Part shown: piece by piece, positions 35,140 through 46,611 of the stretch | Layout: each line of letters begins with the position of its first letter | Numbering within the stretch: the stretch's first letter is position 1 | Assembly (NCBI GenBank): GCA_036936605.1 | Contig: JAUPFV010000004.1 | Location: 141,590,973-141,654,972, forward strand | Reading direction: 5' to 3' | DNA: 64,000 nucleotides | Origin: Limnanthes douglasii subsp. nivea | Lineage: Eukaryota; Streptophyta; Magnoliopsida; Brassicales; Limnanthaceae | Notes under the pieces: generated by a model | Databases searched by the model: none | Seen by the model: the letters and a program-made list of their open reading frames with translations, nothing else | What the model was told of the DNA's origin: nothing | Translations under genes and position numbers: made by a program

Positions 35140-37990
35140 TGCTCAATATTATTTTCTTATGACTCTATCTTTTTAGAGAAATCAATAGGGATAGGATCGA
35201 AGGCCTCACTGGGTCGGCTTTCTATGGGGATTAATTTCCAGAAGCTCGACAAGTTTACTTTTAGGAACGTTGCATGGATTTCACGAAGCAAATTAATTGA
35301 TTGCTGCTCCTTACCATTTTTTATTGCATCCAGTGTGTCTTTTCTGCACTCAGTCGTGGCAGCTTCCACAATAATTTCTTTTTCTTTTTCAAGTGCAGTC
35401 TTGAGATCAACCATATCATTTGTCAACTTCTTTTTTTATTCTTCACTATTGTTTAAAGATTGTTTAAGAGTTTAGTATTTTGTTGGTCCTCGGATAATTC
35501 ACTAGCATGCTTGGTCTTAAGATCATCCATTTCAACTTGATAAGAAGTCTTGAGCTCTTCCATTTGTCGATCATGTAAAGAGAAAAGATGATATTTGAGT
35601 TGGATGGCTCCATGAATATATTGCGACGTGTCAACTTGGAATACATGAAATTGCTCCTCTAGTTGTTTGCCAAATATCTCTCTCATTCATTTTTCTGCAG
35701 CAGCATTGTTTTTCTATTGGACAATATCCTTAGCCATGTTTTCTATACGGCTTCGAGAAGAATTTACTTATGTGCATAATGTTGTGGCTGTTGCCTCAAT
35801 GTTAGAAAAAGGTTGTAGTGCAAGTAAGACCTCTTCGGATGGCTCTTGGATAGAGATAAACCTTTGATTATTGTAAGTTATGAGAGAAGATGAGGAATCC
35901 AGGAGAGCATCTGAAGAAGACAAAAGTTGATGCAAAAGAGGAACAATAACCTTATGGCCAATTGTTTGAAGTTGATTGTGGATTTTTTAAACCTTTAGAT
36001 CCATATCCTTGTAGAGAGCTTGAAGCTTCCCTTAACTAACATGTTCATCAAGAAAGAAGTGATTATTTCCTCGATAATTTTCTACTGCCATTTCTCCTTG
36101 GTTATCTTCAATTATAACTCATCCTTGATGATCTTCCATTGTGGTTCCTTCAACTTTGGTAGGAGGAATTTCTAAGGAAGTTTCTTCAGAGTTCTTTTCT
36201 GCCCCTTTAACTGTTGAAGTTTTTAAACTTTTATTTTTCTTTGGGTAAAAGTCTTCTTTCTTTTTGAAGAAGTTTCCGCCTCGACTCCCTCTTTGATTGT
36301 TAGAAGGCTAACTTCAGTTTCTTTCCTTTTGGTTTTGGTTACTTTCTTCTTTTGTGGCTTCGATTTACCTGAAGGGCTAGCACCACATGTACTAGCTGTT
36401 TTTTTTCTTTTTGCCTTTCTTTTTAGAAGGCAAATGACTGTCAGAACTGTTTCACACAGCAAAATAAGTTCATTGTCAGGCGTTAGCAATCTCTTCACAA
36501 CAAGGTTTTGTTTTGGTTGCTCCATTAAATTTTGGGGGAGGCCGGCATCCAAGGAAATCCTTGACAACTGTTGATAAACTTTATGGGTTGAAAAGGTGAG
36601 TGAAACCCATTGTCCCATTCATTTTCCGCACATGTGGCCAGGTGAGCAAAGACATCTTTCGCATCGATTTTACGACTATTGTACCTCTTTGAAATTCTTA
36701 AGAACAATGACAACGTGTGTGAAAAAATCTTATTTTAGTTATAAAAAAAAGATAAAAATGAAAAGAGTTATTGTTGCTTTTCCAAATAAGATTAAGTTTG
36801 GTAGGGTTCACGTCAGATATTTCTTTACCATTCTCCCAAGTTCCTGATATAAAGATAAATTTTTGTTTCTAAAATTTGCCAACTTCAAGTAGATCTTCGA
36901 TTACTTTAAAATCATCTACCAATTTTATATAGTAAAATGGTAATATTGGTCTCTTCAAAAGACCAGCCATGGCAAAGAAATCTATAATTGAGAGAGGGGT
37001 TTGGATTAGTCTATAAGCCATAATCACTAATAAGAGTGTAAACCACAAATTCGGAATTATTTGTGTATGACAGAGGTCCAAGATTTCGAAGTACTCCACT
37101 ATTATCAGATTTAGTGAGAATCAAAGACCCCAGTTGATGATCTCATGGTAGACCACCAATTCATCTGCTCCACAATCTAGTAGAGTCTTCATTTCCTTTG
37201 GAAGTCGAAGTGTAATGTTTTCTGATATTCCCTATTGATTCTTCAAACGATCAACATGAGCTTCGTTATAGGAAATGTATAATACATGTTTTAGCGCAAT
37301 GATGTATTTGGGGAGGAGAGGTTTCACGTTTACACTTATTGAGGCGGGAAGGTCGTCACGAATCTCAACTGGAAATTTACTTTTCTTTTTTCTTCTCTAT
37401 TGTTCTCCTTGTTTCCAGCATCATCTTCTATTTCTGATGCAGTATCAGTGTCCTTGGACTCAACATTTGATTAATTTTCTTCTCAGTCAGCTTCTTCCTC
37501 AGACGCTTTGTCTATTAATTGAGGAGGATTGGAGGTTGAGACTAGTTTTTCTTTTTGAGTATGGGATAGAGTTTTTTTACACTCTAAGATGGTCTCAGCA
37601 ATCTCCATCGGGAGAGGAGATGATGGTGTAGGGTGATTAGTGTTGTTTTGAGGAGAATTTTCACCATGGATATGAATGTCTTCTTTTTAGCAGAAAAGCT
37701 ATGAGAAGGATGGGCTTTTGGTTTAATCTGAGATGTTACCTTACGTGATGTTCGAAGATGATTAGAATTTATAAATGATGTAGCTTCTTCTACACTTCTT
37801 TGAGTAGATGAGCTTGATTCTATTTTACAATTCTTTTGAGGAGGAATAGACTAAGGCACTGGAGAAGTATTTTGAAGTGTTGACAGTGAAGAATTTGTTA
37901 ATAAAAGATGTTGAGATTCTGGGGTGAATGAACTTGGAAACACAAGGGAACTTTAATTTGTGTTGAAATTACCGTAAAATATGTTTTGAG
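35140..37990 (-). pseudogene. Tat-2 antisense ORF (aORF)
   Basis: On the minus strand from about 37990 there is a serine/threonine-rich N-terminal part (RTSRKVTSQIKPKAHPSHS, about 37750). A conserved middle follows with AGLLKRPILPFYYIKLVDDF (about 36965-36905), matching Tat-3's KIPFYYLNMGNDYK. A lysine-rich linker comes next with KKTASTCGASPSGKSKPQKK (about 36410-36350), and then coiled-coil segments (35686-35157). It is interrupted by stops and frame changes. The linker matches the fragment found inside Tat-1 gag. Function unknown. Confidence 0.65.
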
Positions 37991-38778
37991 TAGAGAATCA
38001 AGGAGAATTATTTATCAATCCTGCAATTTTATACTCAGCATCCCTTTCGTTGATACAAAAATAGTCGTAAGCGTTGAAAACTGGGTTTTTGGTTGATGGT
38101 TTTTTTTCATAAACTAAGTTCAAGAAGAATCTTCAAATTAGTTCATAAAAATTGAAAATTGACTGTAACGTATGAATTTTCTGGTGAAATTAGCCAAGAG
38201 ATTGGATGTTCAGATGAAGGTAGCTAAGGATTCACTGGGGTGGATAAGCTTTCTATCACTAAAAGGTGTTTGTAAAACCCAACAATGAGTGAAAAAATTA
38301 TTTATAGAAGAAAATGAAGAGATAGAAGATTCAGAGAAGTGGGAGAGGTAGTAAGGATGATTGTGTAGAGTACCAAACAGTTTCTTGTAGAAGAGATAGC
38401 ATGGCATATATTAATTGTCAGACCTAGTGGCATGCTAGTACCTAGTGAATCATCGCACGCGTTCCATACCATTCCAAACATTTCTGACTGTTTTGAGAAG
38501 GCAACTCATGCTTCTATATATGAATGTTCGAGGTGAATACGCGTACAAGTTTATCCGAAGATGATAAGTATGAAGTTAAACAATTCTGAAGTGATATACG
38601 TTCAAAGCAACATTTAGAAGTATATTTGTTCAAGGACATGATATGTTATCAAAATTAATAAAGATGAAGAACTAATTCGAAGCATATTAAAGTTTGGCAA
38701 TGAGTATTTACTTCCAATTACAATTTCTGATGATAACTAGTTCTTATTATTATCTTTCATAAGAACTATGGGGGCTAC

Positions 38779-39072
38779 TGATAAGTATATAGAATATTGG
38801 AGGCTTAAATGTAATAAGCTAAACTCTTATATGACAAATTGTATAGAAGGATAGTTTTTGGACTATTTGTTAAGATATGAGACTGGAATGTAATTAACCC
38901 ATTTGTGTAACCAATTCTGTTACACTAAGTGTGAATGCCTATAAATAATGGCTAAGGCTGTGAATAAAGATACGATACTTTTCATTAGTTCAATCTTGTT
39001 TTCCACTTTTACTTTCTCTCTCTATGATCAAACTCTCTCTTTCTCTCTCAATAACTAGATTTATACATATCA
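38779..39072 (+). repeat. Tat-2 3' LTR
   Basis: The LTR begins TGATAAGT after a purine-rich tract (CTATGGGGGCTAC) and ends ACATATCA. TATAC follows directly and duplicates the five bases before the 5' LTR. Confidence 0.92.
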
Positions 39073-39206
39073 TATACCACTTTATTTAAACGTTTTTTGT
39101 CTTTTATTTTATATTTGTCTTTAGTTTTTTATTAGGTGATTTATTAATATTTTATATCTTCTAATATCTTTATATAATGGAATTTGATAGTGGTGATGAT
39201 GAAATC

Positions 39207-39542
39207 TGATCCAGGGGTAGTTTTAGAATATCTTTAATTTATATGGTCTTAAATTTTTAATAAAAAGTAAAGAGAGAAATGATATGCTTGTATTAATTTT
39301 TTTTGAAAAAATCTAACTCATTTAATGTTTTTGGTTGAACTATTTATACTCGTTTTGAAACCATGACCCATTCAGGTCGGGTCACCTATTCGGGTCAATC
39401 TCACCAGCCCCCAAGCCCATAAATCAATTTACTAGACACTTAGCTTAGTCAGTGAGCTTACTAAGAATACTGCTTATTAATTAAGATTTAGTTGTCTAGT
39501 CGAAATTACCCCTCTAAATAAATTCCGACCCGCTTTACTGCA
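39207..39542 (-). repeat. Tat-3 3' LTR
   Basis: On the minus strand it runs from TGCAGTAAAGCGGG to CCCTGGATCA and holds a TATAAATA box (39341-39348 on the plus strand TATTTATA). Its length of 336 bp and blocks such as TGACTAAGCTA and GAGTATAAATA match the Tat-1 LTR. The boundaries come from that comparison because the partner LTR is absent. Confidence 0.55.
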
Positions 39543-40266
39543 AGGGTCCTCAAACATAATCAGAAACTATCATCTAGCCCACTTAGCTCTATCCAAAGTA
39601 TTTCAGGAAAGCTAATATTGTAAATGATTTATGAATTGCATTCAAATGATGTTATCAAATCTGTTTTCACTGAAAGGTCACGACTTTAAACGGTTACTTT
39701 TTCACGAAACGTGTCATGTAGTCATTGGAGCTGCTGAACAGTTTCACTCTTGGTAATGGTATCTATTGCAAAAAAAGGTAAGGTGGCTACATTTAATAGC
39801 CTTTTCTAATTATTACTGTAGGTTTCTCTTCCCTAGTAAAATACTCAATTGGATCTCCCTTACCCATATATGAAAGTAATTTTTTATTGTTTGCATTTGT
39901 AGAGTGAGAAATAGATTGATCTTACAATTCTAGATAGAGAAAAAATTTAACTTTCAACCATATTTCTCTTTTTGTTCTTCTAGTATTCTTTAAAGTTTAT
40001 ATTCTTGTATCGAGTAATGAATTAATCAAAGGAGGTTGGCTCAATCTATACGAGTTGGAGGAAGAAAAAAAGCAAGCCAATTTTTTTTTCGGATTACCCA
40101 CTTCTTCGTGATCCACATTTCATAACCAGACGAGTTCTTCATCTAATAGACAACCAACTGTTTCTAAACTTAACCCCCTTTCACAATCTCTTACAACCTC
40201 CGACCAATCTACTCAATCAACTAATAATCCCTTATAAAAGAAGTTAATAGTCGTAAATATCTTCCT

Positions 40267-42696
40267 ATGGGGTCGAATGTTGGAGAAAGCACCCTCGTAG
40301 GCTTACCGGACTTTCTAAGGCTAAAAATAAACCTTCCATATCAGTGAAAGAGGTGGAAAGGCTAGATGAGACTTCTACTGATACCAAAAATCTCCCACAA
40401 CGAAATCCGATCGTGGGATAACCCATCACTACTACTCTTCCAACAACTTCGTCTGCTGATCATCTTCATAGCCAGGAAGATAACCCTAGTACTCAGCCTA
40501 GTGATCCAAAACAATTAAGACCACAAATGATGGAAGACAGAATGAATGACAGTGGTGAAGACACACCTTTAGAAACATCATATCATATTGGTAATACTCA
40601 AAAGATATCTCGAGAAAAAAGAAAAAAAAAACCCCTTAATAGAATCTGAACCACTTCCTGAATGTCTTGTTGGGTGAGTTAGCCCAATTTCACTAAGTTT
40701 AGCGTCAAATACTTGATAGATTTACAAAATATATCTTATGTATACACTCATACAGCTAATTGGAAAAGATTCAGAAAAAATATGGGTTTCATGAATCAAT
40801 TAATGTAAGGATTCTTATCCCTGAAGAAACTCTGATGGATTGCAAGACATGAGATTTGATGGTGTATACCGAACTACTGAATTGGGGTCTTAAGTTTCCT
40901 TTGTACCCAATAATAGTGAGATATTTTTACTTGGTAAAGCTATGCCCAAGCCAACTAAGCCCCAATACCTAATTTACACTTTTAGCCAGTATCATAGCTT
41001 CAAGGCTATCCAAAATTCTGATGCCATGGAACAATTTGATGTTGTGGTTGGTTTGTGTCTGAATGGTAAGATTCCTTTTTATTACTTAAACATGGGGAAT
41101 GACTATAAAGTAGTCAATGATTTATTGGAAGCCGAAAAGCCTTGGAGAACTCAGTTTCTCTTTATTAACGACGTTTGGGAAAATGGAAGAAAAAATACCT
41201 CTAAAAGAAATCTGAGTATGCTCAAAAGATACCAGCAAAGCTCAGGTAGATATATTTTTCTTCAGTTTTATAACTTGTACGATATCATTAGTTCTTAATT
41301 TGAATTTCTTTAACATTATTTTCAAAGCTATTTCACAACACCTTAAAGATGGGAAAGTAACTTTCACCAAATTGAATCAAGGGGCCACTCAAAAATGGTC
41401 AAATGAATTTCACAACTGTTTTACTACATGAAATATGGTGAGATCTCACCTATGAAAAACAAATCCAATCCATGAGCTCTCATGGGAACACTTCACCACC
41501 CCTCCCCAATATTTTTCTATTCTCAATAGGACTGAGGAAGCTGATGGGAAAATTTTCTTATCATCTTGATAAGATTAAAAAGAGGAAGAAAAAGAAGAAG
41601 GAGGATGCACCGTCTCAAGTCATTCCCAAACTATGATGTATGAGACCTCCAGATGAAATTGATGTAACTCTGTTGGAAGTTGTAGCAGTTAAATTTGGGG
41701 AGATTAAGGATCCATCAAACTCTCTGATAGTTAAGAAGAAGAAAAGGGCAAAAAAGGAATAAAGAAGGCGGTGACAAAAGAGAAACAAACAAGAAGAAAG
41801 CTGTCATTGGTTCAAATATTATACTATGATCTGAAGTCCTTCCTTCATGTACTCCCACCGAAGTTCATGAAAAAGCGTTTGTTGATCCTCCTCCCCCAGT
41901 GCTTCCTACTGCTGACAGGCCCTCTGTCAAAGGTGTTGACTAACTAGATGACATAAAAAAATTCAACTTTGAATATTTTGATAAAGTTTTCTCTATGCTC
42001 ACTACCATTTCTAATGTTGTCAGCTTCGATGGAGAATCCTTTGAAGTGTGTAAGGAACACGATGAACTTGGGTATGCAATTTTAGGCTACATAAGGCCAA
42101 TAGTTGACTTGGAGAGGCATGCTAGATCTTAAATTAAGGATATTTCTGATCTTCGTAATGAAAACCAAAGTTTACAAAACACCATCGGAGCAGAGTAAAA
42201 CAATGTCGAAAATTTGAATAAAGAAATGAAGACCTTTAATGAAGGGCTAGTTCAATCCAAATCCGACCATGAGCAGCTGCAACTTAAGTTTGCTGATTAG
42301 CAAAAAGAAATCACTTTTTTGAAAGAGCAACATGTTAAGGATAAAGTTAACTTTCAACATTTATCCATGGAGAATAAAAAGGTGGAAGATCTTATAAAGA
42401 AGAAAGAAGATGATATTACCAATCTTAAAGAAAAAGCTGCAAATGAGATAGCCAATAATATGGATGCATATGCCGATGGTGTATTAGAATCTATGGATAA
42501 GAGGGATGAATTCATTAAATTGGATATGGTATTACTATTTCATAATACATTCCTTAAACGGTCTCTTAGGGAGTTGTGGAGGTATGTGCCAGCCGACCAG
42601 ATTCTTTTTCAGAGTCTGTCCATAGGTGATAAATTAAATGTTTTCACAGATGACTCTGATGAGTATGACTCTGATGATGAAGCTAAAGAAGATTAA
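40267..42696 (+). pseudogene. Tat-3 antisense ORF (aORF)
   Basis: Because the element is reversed, its antisense ORF reads on the plus strand. It starts MGSNVGEST (40267), similar to MGSDAEKSP in Tat-1, and after frame changes reads GLSKAKNKPSISVKEVERL. The conserved middle is KIPFYYLNMGNDYKVVNDLL (41070-41130), then NEFHNCFTT and HELSWEHFTT (about 41405-41500). A lysine-rich linker (about 41570-41770) and a coiled coil follow. The ending at 42319-42696 is RELWRYVPADQILF and a long acidic tail. The last 125 codons are open; the rest has stops. Confidence 0.65.
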
Positions 42697-42779
42697 AATA
42701 GTAATTCTTCACAAAAGAAAGAAGAAAACAAAGGAAAGATAATAAAAGAGAAGAAAATCGAAGAGAATGATCCCTAAGG

Positions 42780-43540
42780 TTAATAATGTTAGTGTGTATG
42801 TGTTTTGAAATGAAGTCCTTGATGTTTGCAAGGCATTTTTTTGTTTTTAGATCAGAGTATTTAGTAACTTTGTTTGTACGAGTCTTTGTTTTATACAGGG
42901 TATTTTGTCATGTGGGTCGGATTTTTATTATAATTCAAAGGTAATTTATGTCATCTGTATTTTTATTCACGTAATGCCTCAGTGCATATTTTACTTCCAT
43001 TAATATCCGATCCTAACTAAGTATTTAATTCAAATATGATAAAACTTTAAAAATATTTCTCCAAAGTTATATTAATTCCGATCAATCCATTCAAAGGTAT
43101 TACATTCAAAGTCAATATAATTTTCAATCCATCCAAGCCATTCAAAGGTAATCCATTTGAAGACAATAAAACTTTAATCCCACTAAGTCATTCAAAGGTG
43201 ATCCATTCAAAGACTATAAAACTCTCAATCCATCTAATCCATTGAAGGTAATCCATTCGAAGGAAAAAAAGTCTTAAATACAAGAAATTTGAAGGTAATC
43301 CATTTGAAGGCATCACAACTTTAATCCAGCCAAACCATTCGAAGGTGATCCATTCAAAGGAAAGAAAGTGTATAATACAAGCAATTCTGATGTAATCCAT
43401 TCGAAGGAAACATAAATTTAATCCAACCATCCAAAGGCAATAAACTTTTAAAGGCAAAAAACGATAAATTGATTAAGATTTGGACACCTCATTAAAACCT
43501 CCCCGCACCACCAGGGTAGGAAAGAGTATGTTCCATAATA
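42780..43540 (-). repeat. Tat-3 3' untranslated region with degenerate tandem repeats
   Basis: Between 43040 and 43460 phrases such as GGTAATCCATTCGAAGG and GGTGATCCATTCAAAG recur about every 50-65 bp with much divergence. The shared Tat block is at 43490-43535 (plus strand GACACCTCATTAAAACCTCC). The position corresponds to the tandem repeats in Tat-1 and Tat-2. Confidence 0.6.
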
Positions 43541-43589
43541 TTTACATTGAGCTGAACGAAGTAAAAATCTACAAAATAAGTTTTACTCA

Positions 43590-45025
43590 AATACAACCTT
43601 AGATACTCAATATTTTAAGAGTGGTTTTTGTAAAAAGCATGTACGTTCCTTACTTGATCTTTTCATACACAATATATGGTCCTTCCTAGTTTGGAGCCAA
43701 CTTTCTGGACCTCTTTTCCCTGGTGTGTAAGAACACTTTTCTTAAAGCTTTATCTCCGACTTGAAATTTTTTATTCTTACTTTAGATAAAAACCTGCTCC
43801 TCATCAAGCCTTGGTAATGCACAGTTCATAATTTGAGCTTTTACTCTCCTTTCCTCAATTAAATCCAACTAAGCCATCCGTGTCATCTCGTTATTGTCTG
43901 CGAAATAATTTTGAACTCTGAAAGAAGGAAGTATGGTTTCTATAGGTGGAGTAGTTTGGTATGCCCATAGTACTTTTTATAAATAACTTGGCCATTTCCC
44001 AGCCTCTCCCTCTAAATTATTTTTAAACCCGTTAAAATCATTTGGATTTCCACCTCAATCTGTCCATAGGCCTCATGATGAAAAAGAGATGAGAAACAAT
44101 GTTGAATCCCTCTTGACGTACAAAATACTTTAAGGTATTTATTGTTAAATTGATGACCATTATCTGCAGTTATGCGCTTGGGAATACCAAATTGATAGCA
44201 TATGTTACAGAGGATAAACTTTATTACTGGTTTGGATTTTTCCTCGGATAAAGGCGATGCTTCTACCCACTTGGAGAAATAATATATTTCCAAAATTATA
44301 ATGTGGCATCCCCCCGAAGCCATTGAAAGAGGTCCGACTAGATCAAGTCCTCGTCTGTCAAATAATATTGCTTCGTATACAAGTTATATGACGATTTTTG
44401 ACATATGGATTGCATTTTCATACATTTGACAAGGGTCACATCTTCTCACCAACTGTTTAGCATCTCCCATAATTGAAGACCAATAATACTCTTCCAAAAA
44501 GACTTTCTAGTTAAAGCTTTATAGCCAAAATGTGTTGATCATTCTCCGTCACGAAGTTCTGATAGAATACTTTAAGATTCGTTAGATCTGAGGTAGCACA
44601 ACAAATGTCTACTGAAGGCTCATATTATAGCTAAAAATCCACGAGCTTTGTATTTTATCTTCTTGGCAGAAGCCTTGTCTTGAGGTAAAAATCTATTAGT
44701 GATAAACTCTAGGATCTCAGTTCTCTAATCTTTAGAAACCACGGTGGATGCATGTAGACTTTCTCTTACTTCACCTTTTATTTCTAAATTTGTGACTATG
44801 GAATGACGTTTTTGCACTAGGATCCAAAGATATGGTTCAGAATAGGCTATAGTGGCTAGAGACTCAGCCATTGAATTTTCTGATCTTGGGATATGCTCAT
44901 ATTTAACTTATTTAGACCCGGTTGTGATATCTTTTAATACTTTTAGATACTTTACCAAGTGATCTTTCCTGGTTTCAGATTGCCCTTGTGCTTGATGAAT
45001 GAGTAGCTGCTCAACTCATATTAGA
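43590..45025 (-). pseudogene. Tat-3 integrase and part of the second RNase H
   Basis: The RNase H remnant has EHIPRSENSMAESLATIAYS (about 44880-44840), in which the last aspartate has become glutamate. Integrase follows: the core open stretch 44323-44012 has YFSKWVEASP, FGIPKRITADNGHQFNN with the second catalytic aspartate, and FHHEAYGQIEVE with the glutamate. The C-terminal part shows FQVGDKALRKVFLH (about 43760). There are stops within the zinc region and the C-terminus. Confidence 0.7.
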
Positions 45026-45160
45026 CCACCGCTATATTGTTCCTTAGCGCCACTCCAATCAAGTACCACCGTCTTGATACACTCCAATCAAGCCACACTG
45101 CCTAATGAGCCACGAGAACTCCGAACTAGGATCTTTAAAGGATATCATTCACCTTGAGCA
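45026..45160. other. short unassigned segment
   Basis: CACTCCAATCAAG occurs twice (about 45052 and 45081). The segment bridges the truncated Tat-3 and the TRIM-like element and may be a deletion scar or target remnant. Confidence 0.3.
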
Positions 45161-45591
45161 TGGCTATTGGTACATCACGTTTGGTATCTTATCTTTTCAC
45201 ATTGGTTGAGCATGGGAAGGATCAGTGGTATATAAGTAAAAACAAATCTCTGCAGACCCAAAGCAGACAATATTACATTAGTTGGTGAAATATATAAATT
45301 TTAACATGGTATGAGAGCGTGGTTGCAACTTCTGCTCCATTATAAACGAAGCGATGGGTGTATCAATGCGGAACGCATTCTGCAGATCAAGTTTAAGGCA
45401 GAGTGTTAAGAGTAAACTTGGTCTTTTATCTCACATCGGTTAAACTGAAAATAATATACAATATATAAGAGAATGAAATATCTCAACTAATATGAGGAAT
45501 TTTGGGACTAAACCAAAAATAAAGCCATGAGGGTCTGCACACCCAAAGCGGACAATATCACATTAGTTGGTGAAATATATAAATTCTAATA
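45161..45591 (+). mobile_element. TRIM-like miniature LTR retrotransposon
   Basis: Two direct repeats share CCCAAAGC-GACAATAT, ACATTAGTTGGTGAAATATA and a TCACAT-GGTT block: a left LTR of about 45161-45306 and a right one of 45404-45591. The left one ends TTAACA and is followed at once by TGGTATGAGAGC, close to the tRNA-iMet primer site TGGTATCAGAGC. The right one is preceded by the purine-rich TTTAAGGCAGAG. The interior is under 100 bp and non-coding, which fits a TRIM. The left LTR start is uncertain and no target duplication was found. Confidence 0.55.
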
Positions 45592-46125
45592 GATTTAGGG
45601 ATTTGCTATGCGATGCTCTGGTATCATTATGGATTTTGGGATTTGTTATGCTTGATGACTGGATTTCGGGACTTTACCAATGTATCTTCTGGTATCCCTC
45701 TGGATTCAGGGATTTTCTATGCTTAACTGGATTTAGGGACTTCGCCAAGGATTAGAGATTAGTCAAATAAGAAGTATAAGAAATCACTCAGGTTTGGGGA
45801 AAGACTTAAATTGATATCCTGGTATCACTCTGGATTTAGGAATTTTTTATGCTCGACGACTGAATTTAGGGACTTCACCAAGGATTAGAGATTAGTCGAA
45901 GAAGAAGTAGAAGAAATTACTCAGGTTTAAGGAAGAGTGGAATTTCTCTCAGGATATTGAAAAAATCGAGTCTAACTCCTATTTGGAGAATGGAAAAAAA
46001 TCAACATAGAATGAGGGTTTGTCTAATTTAGTATACCTTAAGCTCAAATAAGGTCTGTCTCCTGGCACAAATGTAAATAAATGTAAGGCCAATTCTTTGG
46101 GCTAATGTTTTCCTAATAAGAAGCC
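45592..46125 (+). repeat. repeat family R, left copy
   Basis: The first part has imperfect repeats of CTGGATTTAGGGACTTCACC-like phrases (about 45590, 45660, 45730, 45850). The last 100 bp (46029-46125), with TAAGCTC...AAATGTAAGGCC and ending AAGCCCTGTTA, align with 52935-53045 on the far side of LINE-D. It has no coding potential that I recognise. Confidence 0.5.
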
Positions 46126-46600
46126 CTGTTATTTTGTTTAAAAAGATAAATTTATTAAAAAAACATCAAATAAAGCAATGTATCATTCTTATTTATTTTC
46201 CTAAAATTGAAGAAAAATAAAATATTAAATTAAATAATAAAACAGTATATAAGATAAATTTATTAAAAACTCAAAATAAAACAATGTACATATGATAAAT
46301 TTATTAAAAACCATCGTGTCACATGATAACTAGTGTAACAAAAGGATTCAAAATAAGTATACATATGTTGTGGACATCCTACGTTATCAAAATAAAGTTA
46401 ATATTTCTATCTTTAATTTTTTATAAATAGTAACATGTTAAACAAAAAAACATCATGAATTCATAAGCAAGGAGAAATGAAGAATTTTGTCCACGAATTT
46501 GATTCTTGAATTCAATCATTTACAATTCCATACTTTCTTCAACCTACATTGATTTTCTGTCAATATCTAATCTATTGATTACACTATGAATAGCCTAAAG
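46126..46600. other. AT-rich segment before LINE-D ORF1
   Basis: GATAAATTTATTAAAAA occurs three times (about 46145, 46253 and 46288). From about 46440 it may be LINE-D leader. No gene is seen. Confidence 0.4.
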
Positions 46601-46611
46601 ATTCTAAGCCA

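Larger units (their letters stand above)
28335..39072 (+). mobile_element. Tat-2: complete Tat-lineage Ty3/gypsy element
   Basis: This 10.7-kb element has two matching LTRs (28335-28629 and 38779-39072) and a perfect 5-bp target duplication TATAC on both sides (28330-28334 and 39073-39077). Inside, in order, are the primer site, gag, protease, RT, RNase H, archaeal RNase H, integrase, a repeat-bearing 3' UTR and an antisense ORF, as in Tat-1. The LTRs differ at roughly one site in ten by eye, so the insertion is old. Stops are frequent in every domain, although DTGSS of the protease and YIDDM of RT have survived. Confidence 0.93.
39207..45025 (-). mobile_element. Tat-3: 5'-truncated Tat element in opposite orientation
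   Basis: From right to left on the minus strand: part of the archaeal RNase H (about 45025-44640), integrase (44640-43590), the shared CTTTCCTACC block (about 43520), a degenerate tandem repeat (43040-43460), an antisense ORF (on the plus strand, 40267-42696) and a 3' LTR (39207-39542). Everything upstream of the second RNase H, including the 5' LTR, is missing; unrelated sequence begins at about 45025. It lies tail to tail with Tat-2, 134 bp apart. Confidence 0.75.
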
